A stretch of 64,000 nt of DNA. It comes from Fulvivirga sediminis (GTDB lineage: Bacteria > Bacteroidota > Bacteroidia > Cytophagales > Cyclobacteriaceae). Below the pieces are notes generated by a model, which saw nothing but the letters and a program-made list of their open reading frames with translations, made no database searches and was not told the origin of the DNA. Each line of letters opens with the position of its first letter. The stretch's first letter is position 1. Shown one piece after another: positions 33,879-43,119 of the stretch. The position numbers and the translations under genes are program-made. Location of the stretch: the NCBI RefSeq assembly GCF_016757215.1, contig NZ_JAESIY010000013.1, positions 1 to 64,000 of the forward strand, given 5' to 3'.

Positions 33879-36248
33879 CTACTCACTCCTCAACGACTTC
33901 ACAGGATTAGACCGGGCGGCTCCCCAGGCCTGGTTAGCCACAATAATAACGGCAAAAGAAAGGGCTATAAAGCCTGTAAGCGGAAATACCCACCAGTCTA
34001 TATTGGTACGAATAGGGTATCGATCTAAGTAAGAATTGAGAAGCCACCAAGCCAGCGGAGCTGAAATTATAAATGAAATAATTACCAATCTGCTAAATTC
34101 ACTGGAAATAAGCGCTACCAAACTACCTACCGAGGCCCCCAGTACTTTTCTTATGCCTATTTCTTTGGTGCGCTGTTCTGCGGTAAAACTAGCCAGACCG
34201 AACAGTCCTAAACCAGTAATAATAATGGCCAGGGTAGCGAATATACCCGCTAACCTACTGGTAAGGTTGATAGTGGTGAATTTCTTAGCAAAATCTTCAT
34301 CTACAAACCTATACTCAAACGGATAGGCAGGATTATATTTCTCAAACACACCCTGCACCTGGGCTAATGAGGCCTTTAAGTCATCTGTTTTGTTTAGCCT
34401 TACTGTAACCAGATTATCACTCCAATTGCGATCTATAACAATAAACATTGGCTTGATCGGGTCATATGGAGACCCCATAAGGGTATTATCCACCACTCCT
34501 ATCAGGGTACGTTTCTCACCCCAAAGGTCAAGCTGTGTGCCGATAGGATCTTCCAACCCCATAATGTCCAATGCGGCTTTATTAATGACTATTGCTGAAG
34601 AATCACTTTTAAAATCTTCCGAAAAATCCCGTCCTTCAAGCACTTTTATGCCCATGGTTTTGGTATAATCATAATCCGCTGCAATGGTGGTAAAAATCAC
34701 CCTTAACTCTTCTGGTTTTCCAGGCCAGCTCAAAAAGTTATTAGATGTAATAGAAGTGATGGAGCTATTGGATTTGGTTACAGACTCTACCACCCCAGAG
34801 TTTAGCAGCTCCAATTTCAAAGGTCTATAATTTTTGATCATTCCATTATTCATAGGAATAGTCAGTAAATTTTCCTGATTATAACCTAAATCACGACTCT
34901 GCACTAACTGTATCTGTTTATAAATTACAGCGGTGCCTATGATCAGTAAAATGGCAAAACCAAACTGCAGTGTGACCAATACTTTCCTAGGTGTACTACC
35001 ATTTTTACCCACCTTCACTTTACCTTTTAGCACTTTTACAGGCTGAAAAGAAGAAAGATAAAACGCAGGATAGCTCCCAGCCACTATGCCTACCAATAAA
35101 ATGAACGCTATGGCAGCTGTCCAAAACTCACCTGAGAGATAATCTATAAAAAGCTCTTTTTCTACCAATTGGTTATATAAAGGAAGAATCAGCTGAGCCA
35201 GCAATATGGCCAGCACAAAGGAGATAAGAGTAATAAATATAGATTCACCTATAAACTGAAGTACTAATTCCATTTTTCCGGAACCAACACTTTTTCTTAC
35301 GCCCACTTCCTTAGCTCTGCGTTCAGATCTTGCCGTAGCCAGGTTCATAAAGTTAATACAGGCTATAAGCAATATAAATACAGCTATAATGGTAAAGAGC
35401 TTCACATAATCGTTCATACCTCCCTTAGCCACACCATTTTCAAAATTAGAATTGAGTCGCCAGTCAGCCATAGGATGTAAAAATAATGATCTCGGCATAT
35501 CCTCCTGTCCATTTTCTGTTAGCAAAGGAGCTACAGCTTCATTAGCCGTTAGCTCATGGTCTGCATCGTCCAGCTCCAAGAAAACCTGAAAAGAGTAATT
35601 CCCCCAGTTGTCTTCATTTTCTTCCACCCATGGCTCAATGATCCGCTTAAACTTCCATGGGTATAGATATTCAAATTCAAAGGAAGAGTTATCGGGGATG
35701 TCTTTAAGTATTCCGGTAACTTTTAATTCATGTTCATCATCAATACGCACGAGCTTGCCCATAGGCTCCTCATCTCCAAATAATGACTGAGCCAAAGACT
35801 CTGTTATTACTATAGAATAAGGCTCATCCAGCACGGTAGAGGCATCTCCTTGTAATAATGGATATTCAAACATTTCCAAAAACTCTTCACTCACGGCATG
35901 TCCATCTTTATTAAAGCGGGTATCTTTCCAGCTTAGCAAATGAGTAGCTCCCCAGCTAGTAACGGCAGAATTAACAATATTAGCCTGCCGATCTTTAACA
36001 GCCTCATAAGTGGGCAATGGTATAGACCTCCAACTATTGATCTTACCATCAAATTCAGCATGAACCCAAACCTGGTATAGCCTGTCATGCTTAGGAATAA
36101 ACTTATCGAAAGAAGTTTCATGTTTTACCCACAGTAAAATAAGGACACTGCAGGCAATACCAATAGCCAGACCTGTAATGTTGATAAATGAATAAACACG
36201 ATTTTTTAAGAGGTTGCGAATAGTGACTAGTAAGTAGTTTTTGAGCAT
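33879..36248 (-). CDS. MacB-like ABC transporter permease (FtsX family, duplicated)
   Basis: 789 residues with two similar halves. Each has an FtsX-like membrane unit and a MacB-type periplasmic domain: TM1 near 20-40 (INITGLAIGIACSVLILLWV), periplasmic core to about 280, a three-helix block with RAKEVGVRKSVGSGK, then a second N-terminal helix near 430, periplasmic core to 670 and a final block with RTKEIGIRKVLGAS. This double form is common in Bacteroidota. No ATPase gene is adjacent, so it must pair with one encoded elsewhere. Likely exports lipids, peptides or antibiotics, or transmits mechanical force. Confidence 0.88.
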   Translation of the reverse strand: MLKNYLLVTIRNLLKNRVYSFINITGLAIGIACSVLILLWVKHETSFDKFIPKHDRLYQVWVHAEFDGKINSWRSIPLPTYEAVKDRQANIVNSAVTSWGATHLLSWKDTRFNKDGHAVSEEFLEMFEYPLLQGDASTVLDEPYSIVITESLAQSLFGDEEPMGKLVRIDDEHELKVTGILKDIPDNSSFEFEYLYPWKFKRIIEPWVEENEDNWGNYSFQVFLELDDADHELTANEAVAPLLTENGQEDMPRSLFLHPMADWRLNSNFENGVAKGGMNDYVKLFTIIAVFILLIACINFMNLATARSERRAKEVGVRKSVGSGKMELVLQFIGESIFITLISFVLAILLAQLILPLYNQLVEKELFIDYLSGEFWTAAIAFILLVGIVAGSYPAFYLSSFQPVKVLKGKVKVGKNGSTPRKVLVTLQFGFAILLIIGTAVIYKQIQLVQSRDLGYNQENLLTIPMNNGMIKNYRPLKLELLNSGVVESVTKSNSSITSITSNNFLSWPGKPEELRVIFTTIAADYDYTKTMGIKVLEGRDFSEDFKSDSSAIVINKAALDIMGLEDPIGTQLDLWGEKRTLIGVVDNTLMGSPYDPIKPMFIVIDRNWSDNLVTVRLNKTDDLKASLAQVQGVFEKYNPAYPFEYRFVDEDFAKKFTTINLTSRLAGIFATLAIIITGLGLFGLASFTAEQRTKEIGIRKVLGASVGSLVALISSEFSRLVIISFIISAPLAWWLLNSYLDRYPIRTNIDWWVFPLTGFIALSFAVIIVANQAWGAARSNPVKSLRSE

Positions 36249-36936
36249 CGTAGTTGATTTTTAAGGTTTACTCAAGGTTTCAGAAATGGTGACGCCATTA
36301 TGAAAACCCATGATCAGCCAAAAGACCAGCCTCAAAATAAAAGGTTGCACAAAGCCCCACATACCTTATATTTTATATGAATTTCGGCAGAAAACCCAAT
36401 ATAACATATATTAAACCTAAAAAATTAGCTCATCAGAGAAAAAGTGAGATTTATATTTTCTCCAATCACTTATCTAGTCCAGCTGTCAGCATCAAGCAGA
36501 CTTAAAAGGATATTTCAATCCAAATCATGAAAACTCCGCTATTCTACCCTAGTACGAGCTTGATAATTTTATGATCAAACTCAAAGAGAAAATTAAACAG
36601 ATGTTTACTACTTAAAATTAGTCTAAATAGTTGCTCTTATCTTAGATCTAACATACATTTGCCTCTGTTTAGAATGAGTTTAAATAAAAATAATATTTCG
36701 GTAAATTGAGGCTTTGCCTTGAAACTTACATTCACCATCAACCAACTGATAATTGTTAAACTGTGCTTAGTGCTTTAAAATTTCAACGAACCGATTGAAG
36801 GCATTTATTTACGAAGAAGGAGCGGAAATCACATCTGCTGCGGAGGTATTCGGAATCTTTGACCTTAAATCTTAATTCATCTTTAGCAACTTTCACAACC
36901 TGCAATTAACTTCATAGGTTATTTTACTATTTTAAT
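36249..36936. other. Long intergenic region with a promoter and a gene scrap
   Basis: About 690 bases. It holds the promoter described at 36631-36661 and an open frame at 36771-36875 (34 codons, no start) containing FIYEEGAEITSAAEVFGIFD that looks like the 3' end of a lost gene. The first 380 bases are AT-rich and show nothing I can interpret. No complete gene found. Confidence 0.35.
36631..36661 (+). promoter_or_regulatory. Bacteroidota-type promoter upstream of the DUF4198-PepSY operon
   Basis: TTG (36631-36633), a 20-base spacer and TACATTTG (36654-36661) match the -33/-7 consensus of primary sigma factors in this phylum. Around it lie TTAGTCTAAAT (36619-36629) and TTTAGAATGAGTTTAAA (36668-36684), quasi-palindromes of the TTTAGA...TCTAAA kind reminiscent of iron-responsive sites in related bacteria. 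The start codon is 275 bases downstream. The promoter match is good; metal regulation is only suggested. Confidence 0.5.
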
Positions 36937-37668
36937 ATGAAAGCATACAACCTAATACTTTTATTCTTACTCCTCACCTCCAAAGCCACCTTCGCCCATT
37001 ATTTATGGATAGAAACCAGCGAAACGGGCAAAAAAGGCGAAGAACAGACTATAAAAGTTCATTATGGAGAATACACTTATGGTGTAGTGGAAGATCCTAA
37101 TGGAGAAAACTTTGCGGCAGTTAAAGATTTTGAGCTGTGGGTAATAGCTCCTTCAGGAAAAAAACAGCCTATAAAAACCACTATAAAAAAAAATGCCTTT
37201 GTGGGTTCTTTTACTCCTAAGGAAAATGGCGTTTATACGGTAGCGCTAAACAATAAAGAAATTGATGTAATAGATTATACTCAATATGATTTTGGCATTT
37301 TCAGAACACACTATCACTCTACAGCCAAGGTAATTGTGGGCAGCGAAGTAAAAAGCTCGGCCACTACCAATGACTCTGGCCTGACCATAGTAAATGCCAG
37401 CACCGAAAAAGCTAAAGCAAACGCAGAAGTATCACTGCAGGTTTTATATAAAGGCGAACCTGTTAGCGAACAAGAAGTAGACATTTACATTGCAGACTTA
37501 TGGAGCAAAAAACTTACTACTAACGAAAAAGGAATAGTAACCTTTAAGCTTCCCTGGGCCACCAAATACACTGTAGAAACCACTAGAAAAGAAGAAACTC
37601 CTGGCACTTACAAGGGCAAAGACTATGAGTTTATCTGGCATTGTGCCACTTATTGTATTCCTTTATAA
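36937..37668 (+). CDS. DUF4198 periplasmic protein (metal-uptake type)
   Basis: 243 residues with a signal peptide ending TFAHYLWIE; the mature protein begins with His, a frequent metal-ligand arrangement in DUF4198. Two Ig-like beta domains follow (about 20-135 and 145-225). A pair of late His/Cys (FIWHCATYC) could also bind metal. DUF4198 proteins are associated with Ni, Co or Fe uptake systems. It starts a four-gene run with DUF3325-, DUF3649- and PepSY-type proteins. Confidence 0.78.
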   Translation: MKAYNLILLFLLLTSKATFAHYLWIETSETGKKGEEQTIKVHYGEYTYGVVEDPNGENFAAVKDFELWVIAPSGKKQPIKTTIKKNAFVGSFTPKENGVYTVALNNKEIDVIDYTQYDFGIFRTHYHSTAKVIVGSEVKSSATTNDSGLTIVNASTEKAKANAEVSLQVLYKGEPVSEQEVDIYIADLWSKKLTTNEKGIVTFKLPWATKYTVETTRKEETPGTYKGKDYEFIWHCATYCIPL

Positions 37669-37674
37669 GTGAAT

Positions 37675-38004
37675 ATGATTACGCTAAGCATAATATTAAC
37701 TTTCATTGGTTTTTGGTGCTTCTACCAAAACTCTAACCGCGCAGAACTATCAAAACCAAACGGCTTTGAAAAATGGTTGCGCGGCCATAAGGAACAAAGC
37801 TATATTTCCGGATTATTTGCCTTAGTATTAGGTTTTGTATTCTGCCTTTTCTCCTTTGGAGTAACTTCTGGCATATTCACTTACATACTTACGCTCACGG
37901 TAATAGCCAGCTTAAGCATTATTCTTGGCCCTTTGGGGTATGTAAACCGCTGGACCATCAGCATTTTTTTAGTTACAGCATTAATTTTTGAAACTGCCTT
38001 CTAA
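37675..38004 (+). CDS. DUF3325-like small membrane protein
   Basis: 109 residues from the ATG at 37675 (a GTG two codons earlier is possible). Three hydrophobic helices with short loops (IITLSIILTFIGFWC region, FALVLGFVFCLFSFGV, LTVIASLSIILGPLGYV). In many bacteria a DUF3325 protein is encoded beside PepSY-TM and DUF3649 proteins in siderophore or iron-uptake operons; the size and position fit. Starts 7 bases after the DUF4198 stop and abuts the next gene. Confidence 0.6.
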   Translation: MITLSIILTFIGFWCFYQNSNRAELSKPNGFEKWLRGHKEQSYISGLFALVLGFVFCLFSFGVTSGIFTYILTLTVIASLSIILGPLGYVNRWTISIFLVTALIFETAF

Positions 38005-38316
38005 ATGCCTGCCAACAAAAAATATCTCAACCCTTCATTCCACCAAAGGTTCGCTAAAATCACTGCGGGTTTCATTGGCGGTTTTTTAATCACCAGCCTT
38101 CTATTTCTGATATTCGCCTTACTTACAGACCATGTGGCTATTTTAATCACCTTGAAATTTGCCGGTTTTATAGTATGGTGCACACTCATGATTCTCCCCT
38201 TTCTTTTTGAAAATGGCTGGAAAGCATGGGCCTTTTATTTCATCGCCTTACTCGTGCTAGGAGCTACCTTCTATTTTTTAAAGTCAACATCACCTGAATT
38301 ATTATCTGCCTTATGA
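38005..38316 (+). CDS. DUF3649-like small membrane protein
   Basis: 103 residues, three hydrophobic segments (AGFIGGFLITSLLFLIFALL, AILITLKFAGFIVWCTLMIL, WAFYFIALLVLGATFYFL). Size, helix pattern and place between the DUF3325-like and PepSY genes fit DUF3649. Its stop overlaps the PepSY start (ATGA), indicating coupled translation. Confidence 0.6.
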   Translation: MPANKKYLNPSFHQRFAKITAGFIGGFLITSLLFLIFALLTDHVAILITLKFAGFIVWCTLMILPFLFENGWKAWAFYFIALLVLGATFYFLKSTSPELLSAL

Positions 38317-39956
38317 GTAATCGTATATATAACGTATTGTTTCATACTCATACCATAAGCGGACTGGTAATTAGCGTAGCACTCTTTGTTATTTTCTTTG
38401 CTGGCTCCATCAGCTTTTTCAGAGATGATATTGTGAACTGGGAGAGACAACAGCCCATTGTTAATAACACACAAATGGATGTGGACTTTGATACTATGAT
38501 GGATTCCATCGCCGCGTCTACACCACTTTATGGCAGAGATATAACCCTTAGCCAAATTCATCAGGAAAGAAGGGTGATGGTATCAATTACACCATCAAAA
38601 GATACCACCGCAGAAGAAGCCGCCCAAGCCAGAGCCTTCTTCTATCAAGATCCTGCCACACAAAAAAGCTATAGCTACTTTCAAGATATTACACTGGGAG
38701 AGTTTATCTACCGACTACATTTCTTTGCACAGATTCCATACCCTTATGGCTATACTCTCGCTGGAATAGTGGCTTTCTTTTTCCTTTTTGCCATTGTTAC
38801 CGGAGTAATCGTTCATTGGAAAAAAATCATCAGCAATTTCTACCTGTTCAGACCCAGGGCCAAGCTCAAGACTGTATGGACAGATGCGCACACCGCTTTA
38901 GGGTTAATAGGCCTCCCTTTTCAATTTATATATGCCGTTACCGGAGCCACACTTATTATAGGTTCCACTATCATGCTCAGCACTGCTACCTCCTTTTTCT
39001 ATGATGGAAATAGTCAGGCTATGTATAAAGACTTATCTACAGATGTAGCGGCATTACCATTCACCAACAACCCCATGACTTTCAAAGGATCATTTAATAA
39101 TATGATCGCTGAGGCAGAAAGCCAATGGGAAGATGTATATGCCAACAAGGTAGTAATTCAGAACTACGGAGATGCGAACATGCAGGTGGCCGTAGATGTG
39201 AAGCCTATCAATAAAAAGCAATTTTCAGGATTGGGACAAGTAGCGTTCAAAGCCAGTAATGGCCAAATCGTTTTTAAAAGAACCCCTTACGGCGAAACAC
39301 CTTACATAGCCAGCGTACAGGATTTTCTGATAAAACTACATTATGGCAATTTTGGAGGCTACGCCCTCAAAGTCATCTATTTCTTCTTTGGCATAATCAC
39401 CTGCTTTGTTATTATCTCCGGAGTATTGATATGGGTAGAAGCTCGTGATAAAAAGAGTAATACAGTTTTTAAAAGAAAAGCGAATAAATGGGTAGCTAGT
39501 ATTTTTCTGGCCATCTCACTAAGCATGTATCCGGTCACGGTGATTAGCTTTTTGGCCATTAAACTATTTAAAAATGTAAATGATCCTGCCCCGCATTTAT
39601 TTATTTATAAAGTATACTTTCTGAGCTGGCTAGTATTATCTGTTTTATTCTCCATTAAAAAGAATAACTATTTCACTAACAAATGGTGCCTGATCTCTGG
39701 TAGTATTTTAGGTTTTATGGTACCGATAGCCAACGGCATAGTTACGGGAGATTGGCTTTGGACTACCTTTAATGAGCAGCAAATACAAATATTTGTGGTA
39801 GATGCCTTTTGGTTGATCACTTCAATAGTTACCCTTATCATCTGCTTCAAATTGAAGCCAGGAAAAAATAAAACGGCCACCGCAACCGAAAGTACCACGA
39901 AAAAAGATAAGCCTAAAAAACAGTTTAAGTCAAAAGTGAAAGCGAAAGCTGTTTAA
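38313..39956 (+). CDS. PepSY-associated TM helix protein (ferric-reductase-like)
   Basis: 547 residues. Four core membrane helices of the PepSY_TM family: near 15-35 (ISVALFVIFFAGSISFF), 150-170 (GIVAFFFLFAIVTGVIVHW), 190-225 and 345-370 (VIYFFFGIITCFVIISGVLIW), with a large periplasmic loop in between; additional helices follow to about 525. Conserved His in HTHTISG, FRLHFFAQIPY-like and HTALGL are candidate haem ligands. Such proteins reduce ferric siderophores at the inner membrane. A basic Lys-rich tail ends the protein. Last gene of the operon. Confidence 0.82.
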   Translation: MSNRIYNVLFHTHTISGLVISVALFVIFFAGSISFFRDDIVNWERQQPIVNNTQMDVDFDTMMDSIAASTPLYGRDITLSQIHQERRVMVSITPSKDTTAEEAAQARAFFYQDPATQKSYSYFQDITLGEFIYRLHFFAQIPYPYGYTLAGIVAFFFLFAIVTGVIVHWKKIISNFYLFRPRAKLKTVWTDAHTALGLIGLPFQFIYAVTGATLIIGSTIMLSTATSFFYDGNSQAMYKDLSTDVAALPFTNNPMTFKGSFNNMIAEAESQWEDVYANKVVIQNYGDANMQVAVDVKPINKKQFSGLGQVAFKASNGQIVFKRTPYGETPYIASVQDFLIKLHYGNFGGYALKVIYFFFGIITCFVIISGVLIWVEARDKKSNTVFKRKANKWVASIFLAISLSMYPVTVISFLAIKLFKNVNDPAPHLFIYKVYFLSWLVLSVLFSIKKNNYFTNKWCLISGSILGFMVPIANGIVTGDWLWTTFNEQQIQIFVVDAFWLITSIVTLIICFKLKPGKNKTATATESTTKKDKPKKQFKSKVKAKAV

Positions 39957-39985
39957 TTTTCAGATCAAGCCTTTATTTTGCCATT

Positions 39986-40543
39986 ATGAGATTAGATGAA
40001 GAGCATACTTTTAAGGCAAAGCATAGTAATATTAAACTGGTTGCTACTCATTTGGATGAACCCCATCCCGGACACATGATATGGAAATTTCATTTCTATA
40101 TTAATAATGATTTAGTTCAAAACCCATGTTTAAATTATAAGTGGGGTGGTTTATATCCTGATTTAGACCATTTCGAAATGGAATCAGAAAATGGAAGGTT
40201 TATTTACTTACCAGTAGAAAAAACACTTCTCTATGATGTGATAAAAAATCAATTCATAGCATTAGAAGATAAAGTGGACTCTAAAAACAACCTATTTGTG
40301 ATGAATAAATTTTCAGAAGGACGCTTAATCATTATCCACCAACGCGGCTTTCAAGTTATTCAATTGCAGAACATGCACACTTTAAATGTCCTTTTCCCAA
40401 ATGGCGTCTATCACTTACAAGAGGGATACTACATTGATGATATTTTGGTTATTAAATATAAAGACTTAACTGATTATAAGGAATACACCAAAAGGTATGA
40501 CTTCAATAAAATGGCCTTTGAGGAATCATATGGTGTACAATAA
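39986..40543 (+). CDS. Hypothetical protein
   Basis: 185 residues, no signal peptide, no membrane segment. Mixed strands and turns with many aromatic residues (MIWKFHFYINNDL, GVYHLQEGYYIDDILVI). Family not recognised. It is 30 bases from the PepSY gene but has a TTTATTTTG box just before its start, so it may have its own promoter. Confidence 0.5.
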   Translation: MRLDEEHTFKAKHSNIKLVATHLDEPHPGHMIWKFHFYINNDLVQNPCLNYKWGGLYPDLDHFEMESENGRFIYLPVEKTLLYDVIKNQFIALEDKVDSKNNLFVMNKFSEGRLIIIHQRGFQVIQLQNMHTLNVLFPNGVYHLQEGYYIDDILVIKYKDLTDYKEYTKRYDFNKMAFEESYGVQ

Positions 40544-40876
40544 AGGTTCTCAGCTTGTACTAGACATATAAATTAAGAATAAGCTCTCCCCTCATGTTAA
40601 AATGCCTGCATGAGGAGTTGTACATACCTCACAATACATCTTCCTCTGTACATATAAACACCTTATTTATAGAAATATGAAGCAATCTTTTCATAAATAG
40701 ATTCCTAAAAACTACAACGCCTTACTTTAATACCACCAAAACAAACCCAACAAACTGATTAACAATATTTTGAGTGAATATTCAAATAAACCTCTCATGA
40801 TTAATAAACCTATAATTTTCCATTTTTAAGCTATCTATTATTCCCCCACCTTGGGCTTTTATCACAACTCATTAAT
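40544..40876. other. Intergenic region with a terminator-like hairpin
   Basis: 333 bases. CTCCcCTCATG (40585-40596) and CATGAGGAG (40609-40617) form a hairpin that may end the preceding gene. The rest is AT-rich leader before the SDR gene; nothing else recognisable. Confidence 0.4.
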
Positions 40877-41626
40877 ATGAACAGATTAGACGGAAAAGTA
40901 GCTTTAATTACTGGGGGAAACAGTGGCATTGGTCTTGCAACGGCCAGAGTATTTGTACAGCATGGAGCCAAAGTCGCTATCACCGGTCGGCGAGAAAAAG
41001 CTTTAGATGAAGCCATGAAGCTCATTGGAGGTAATGCCATTTCTATATTAGCGGATGCTTCAAAAATATCAGACAACAAAAAAGCCATTGAACAGACTGT
41101 AGAAGCCTTCGGAAACATCGACATCCTCTTCCTAAATGCAGGAATAGCCAAGTTTGTACCTATAAGCAGTATATCAGAAGAGCATTTTGATGAGCACTTT
41201 AATACCAATGTAAAAGGACCTTTTTTTACTATAAAAGAAGCTCTCCCTTATATGAATAATGGCAGCACTATTATAACTAATACTTCAGTAGCAGGAAGAA
41301 AGGGGTATGTAGGTACAAGTGTCTATGCCGCTAGTAAGGCAGCCTTGCGCTCTTTGAGCAGAGTACTGGCTAATGAACTAGCAGAAAAGAACATCCGAAC
41401 TATGAGTATCGCCCCCGGCCCTGTTACCACAGATATATTTAGTAAAATGAAACTCAGCAACGAAGAGTTTGATATAATGGAGCGGCAATTTATAAATCAG
41501 GTACCTCTTGGACGCTTCGGATCTTGCGATGAAATAGCAGAAACCGTTCTCTTTATGGCCTCTGATGCTGCCTCTTATATTAATGGTATAGAGCTTAACG
41601 TAGATGGAGGTATGAGCCAAATATAA
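40877..41626 (+). CDS. Short-chain dehydrogenase/reductase
   Basis: 249 residues, standard classical SDR length. NAD(P) site ITGGNSGIGLA near 12-22, ITGRREK pointing to NADPH preference, NAG in FLNAGIAKF, catalytic Ser in NTSVAGRKG and the Tyr-x3-Lys in YAASKAALRS near 152-156, and the C-terminal GIELNVDGGMS. Substrate unknown. A strong terminator follows. Confidence 0.9.
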   Translation: MNRLDGKVALITGGNSGIGLATARVFVQHGAKVAITGRREKALDEAMKLIGGNAISILADASKISDNKKAIEQTVEAFGNIDILFLNAGIAKFVPISSISEEHFDEHFNTNVKGPFFTIKEALPYMNNGSTIITNTSVAGRKGYVGTSVYAASKAALRSLSRVLANELAEKNIRTMSIAPGPVTTDIFSKMKLSNEEFDIMERQFINQVPLGRFGSCDEIAETVLFMASDAASYINGIELNVDGGMSQI

Positions 41627-41632
41627 AAAACA

Positions 41633-41665
41633 CATCCAAATCCGGCTACAAGCCGGATTTGGATG
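41633..41665 (+). terminator. Hairpin after the SDR gene
   Basis: CATCCAAATCCGGC (41633-41646) pairs perfectly with GCCGGATTTGGATG (41652-41665), a 14-bp stem with a 5-base loop. Only a short T tract follows, but the stem is strong; it also faces the convergent kinase gene. Confidence 0.65.
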
Positions 41666-41700
41666 GTTCATTGAGCGATTAATAGAGAGACTATAAGAAA

Positions 41701-42795
41701 TTAACTATATTGAGGTAGCAATAACTGGATAGTAGTACCTTCTTTCAACTCACTGGTAATCCGCATTTCGCCTCCTATTTCATCTAATAATTCTTTAACA
41801 ATATATAAACCTATACCTACGGTCTTATAATCAGTATCTGCACTATAAAAAACATCAAAAACCTTAGGAATGACCGTTTTTTCTATACCTATACCATTAT
41901 CTTCAATTTCAAGAATAAGATACTCACTCTGTCTTACAGCAGTAAGTTTCATACGATTCAACTTCTTAGATGAATCCTTAAAGAGCATACTATTTCTGAA
42001 AATATGCCTCAATATCACCTTAAGCACCTTTACATCTCCCTTCCAAGTTAGTTCTTCAGAAATATTATTTACCAGCACCACATCAAAAAATCGGCTCTCA
42101 AGAAGCTCGAACCATACATTTGTAGTCAGTAATCTGAGGTTAATTACATTGCTTTCGACTTCAGCAAGCTTCAACTCGGCCATTTCTTTAATGCAATGAC
42201 TCACATAACGCATTTGCTGAGTTTGCGACTTAATTTCTCTATAATGAAAATTTCTATACTTAGTGCAAAGAGACTCCTTCTGCATTAAGTTGGTCATTCC
42301 ATCGATAGATTTAATTTTATCGTTCAGGTATTTCGTGAATTTTAAGGCAAATGAATTATTATCCACCTTGGGCTTAGAGATAGCCTCAGCAGTAAGATTT
42401 TTCACTCCACTGCTCACCCAGCTCTTATGCTTTTTTAGTGCTTGCTTTACCACATCTGGCAAAAGATCAAGATCTTTTTTAAGAACGTAGTTATCTACTC
42501 CCAGTGAAAGTAGTGACTTAGCTGTATCTTCTGGCAGTGTACCTGTGACCACCAAAAACGGAACACTCTTTCTTTCTTTTTGACAAATCTGCAATGCATC
42601 CATGCTGCTAAAACTTGCCATAGCATGGTCTGAAATAATCAAATTAGGATTTGATTCATGAAGGGCGTCCAGGAACTCATCCCTAGTATCGACACAGTGT
42701 AACGAACAAGGAATGTGATTCTTTTTCAGAATCCGTTCCATTAAATAGAAGTCATCCTTAGAGTCTTCTATTACGAGAATATTTATAGTTTCCAT
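41701..42795 (-). CDS. Receiver plus HATPase protein with no canonical phospho-acceptor His
   Basis: 364 residues. N-terminal receiver (about 5-120) with acidic ED near 10-11, phospho-Asp 56 in LIISDHAMASF, Thr in VVTGTLPED and Lys in VLKKDL. A helical segment (about 145-200) aligns with a dimerisation domain, but where kinases have F-x-H-D-L-R it reads FTKYLNDKIKSIDGMTNLM, so the His is Lys. The HATPase domain is intact (RHIFRNSMLF N-box, EDNGIGIEKT, VGIGLYIVKELL). It could be a response-regulator-like signalling ATPase, or phosphorylate elsewhere. No cognate partner is next to it. Confidence 0.8.
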   Translation of the reverse strand: METINILVIEDSKDDFYLMERILKKNHIPCSLHCVDTRDEFLDALHESNPNLIISDHAMASFSSMDALQICQKERKSVPFLVVTGTLPEDTAKSLLSLGVDNYVLKKDLDLLPDVVKQALKKHKSWVSSGVKNLTAEAISKPKVDNNSFALKFTKYLNDKIKSIDGMTNLMQKESLCTKYRNFHYREIKSQTQQMRYVSHCIKEMAELKLAEVESNVINLRLLTTNVWFELLESRFFDVVLVNNISEELTWKGDVKVLKVILRHIFRNSMLFKDSSKKLNRMKLTAVRQSEYLILEIEDNGIGIEKTVIPKVFDVFYSADTDYKTVGIGLYIVKELLDEIGGEMRITSELKEGTTIQLLLPQYS

Positions 42796-43119
42796 GACCC
42801 ATTGTAGTTAGTAGTAGCGTATAAATACAAAACTATTTCTTTATTAAAATAATTTCCATAGGTACATACACGTATTTAATGCAACTATAAATTATTTTAA
42901 TTAAAATTAAGAATAAATAGAGTCATAATAAGCTGATTACCAACGCATTGAGAATTGAAGCCAAAAAAAAAGACCATGGATAAAAGCCTGATTTTGGAGT
43001 TCAGGCTAGCGAAATTAAATTATGATTTTTGTCAGGATTCCTATTCATCAACCACAAACAGCTCTTGATCAATGCCTTAACTATAAAAGACGAAATTGAA
43101 GTAATATAAATGCTTTCTA
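42796..43119. other. Intergenic region between kinase-like and channel genes
   Basis: 324 AT-rich bases without a gene. A minus-strand hairpin at 42981-43007 is described separately. No further feature found. Confidence 0.35.
42981..43007 (-). terminator. Terminator after the PspA-polyamine operon
   Basis: On the minus strand AGCCTGA (43007-43001) pairs with TCAGGCT (42991-42985), followed by TTTTA. It lies 113 bases after the channel gene, the last gene of the eight-gene operon. Confidence 0.5.
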
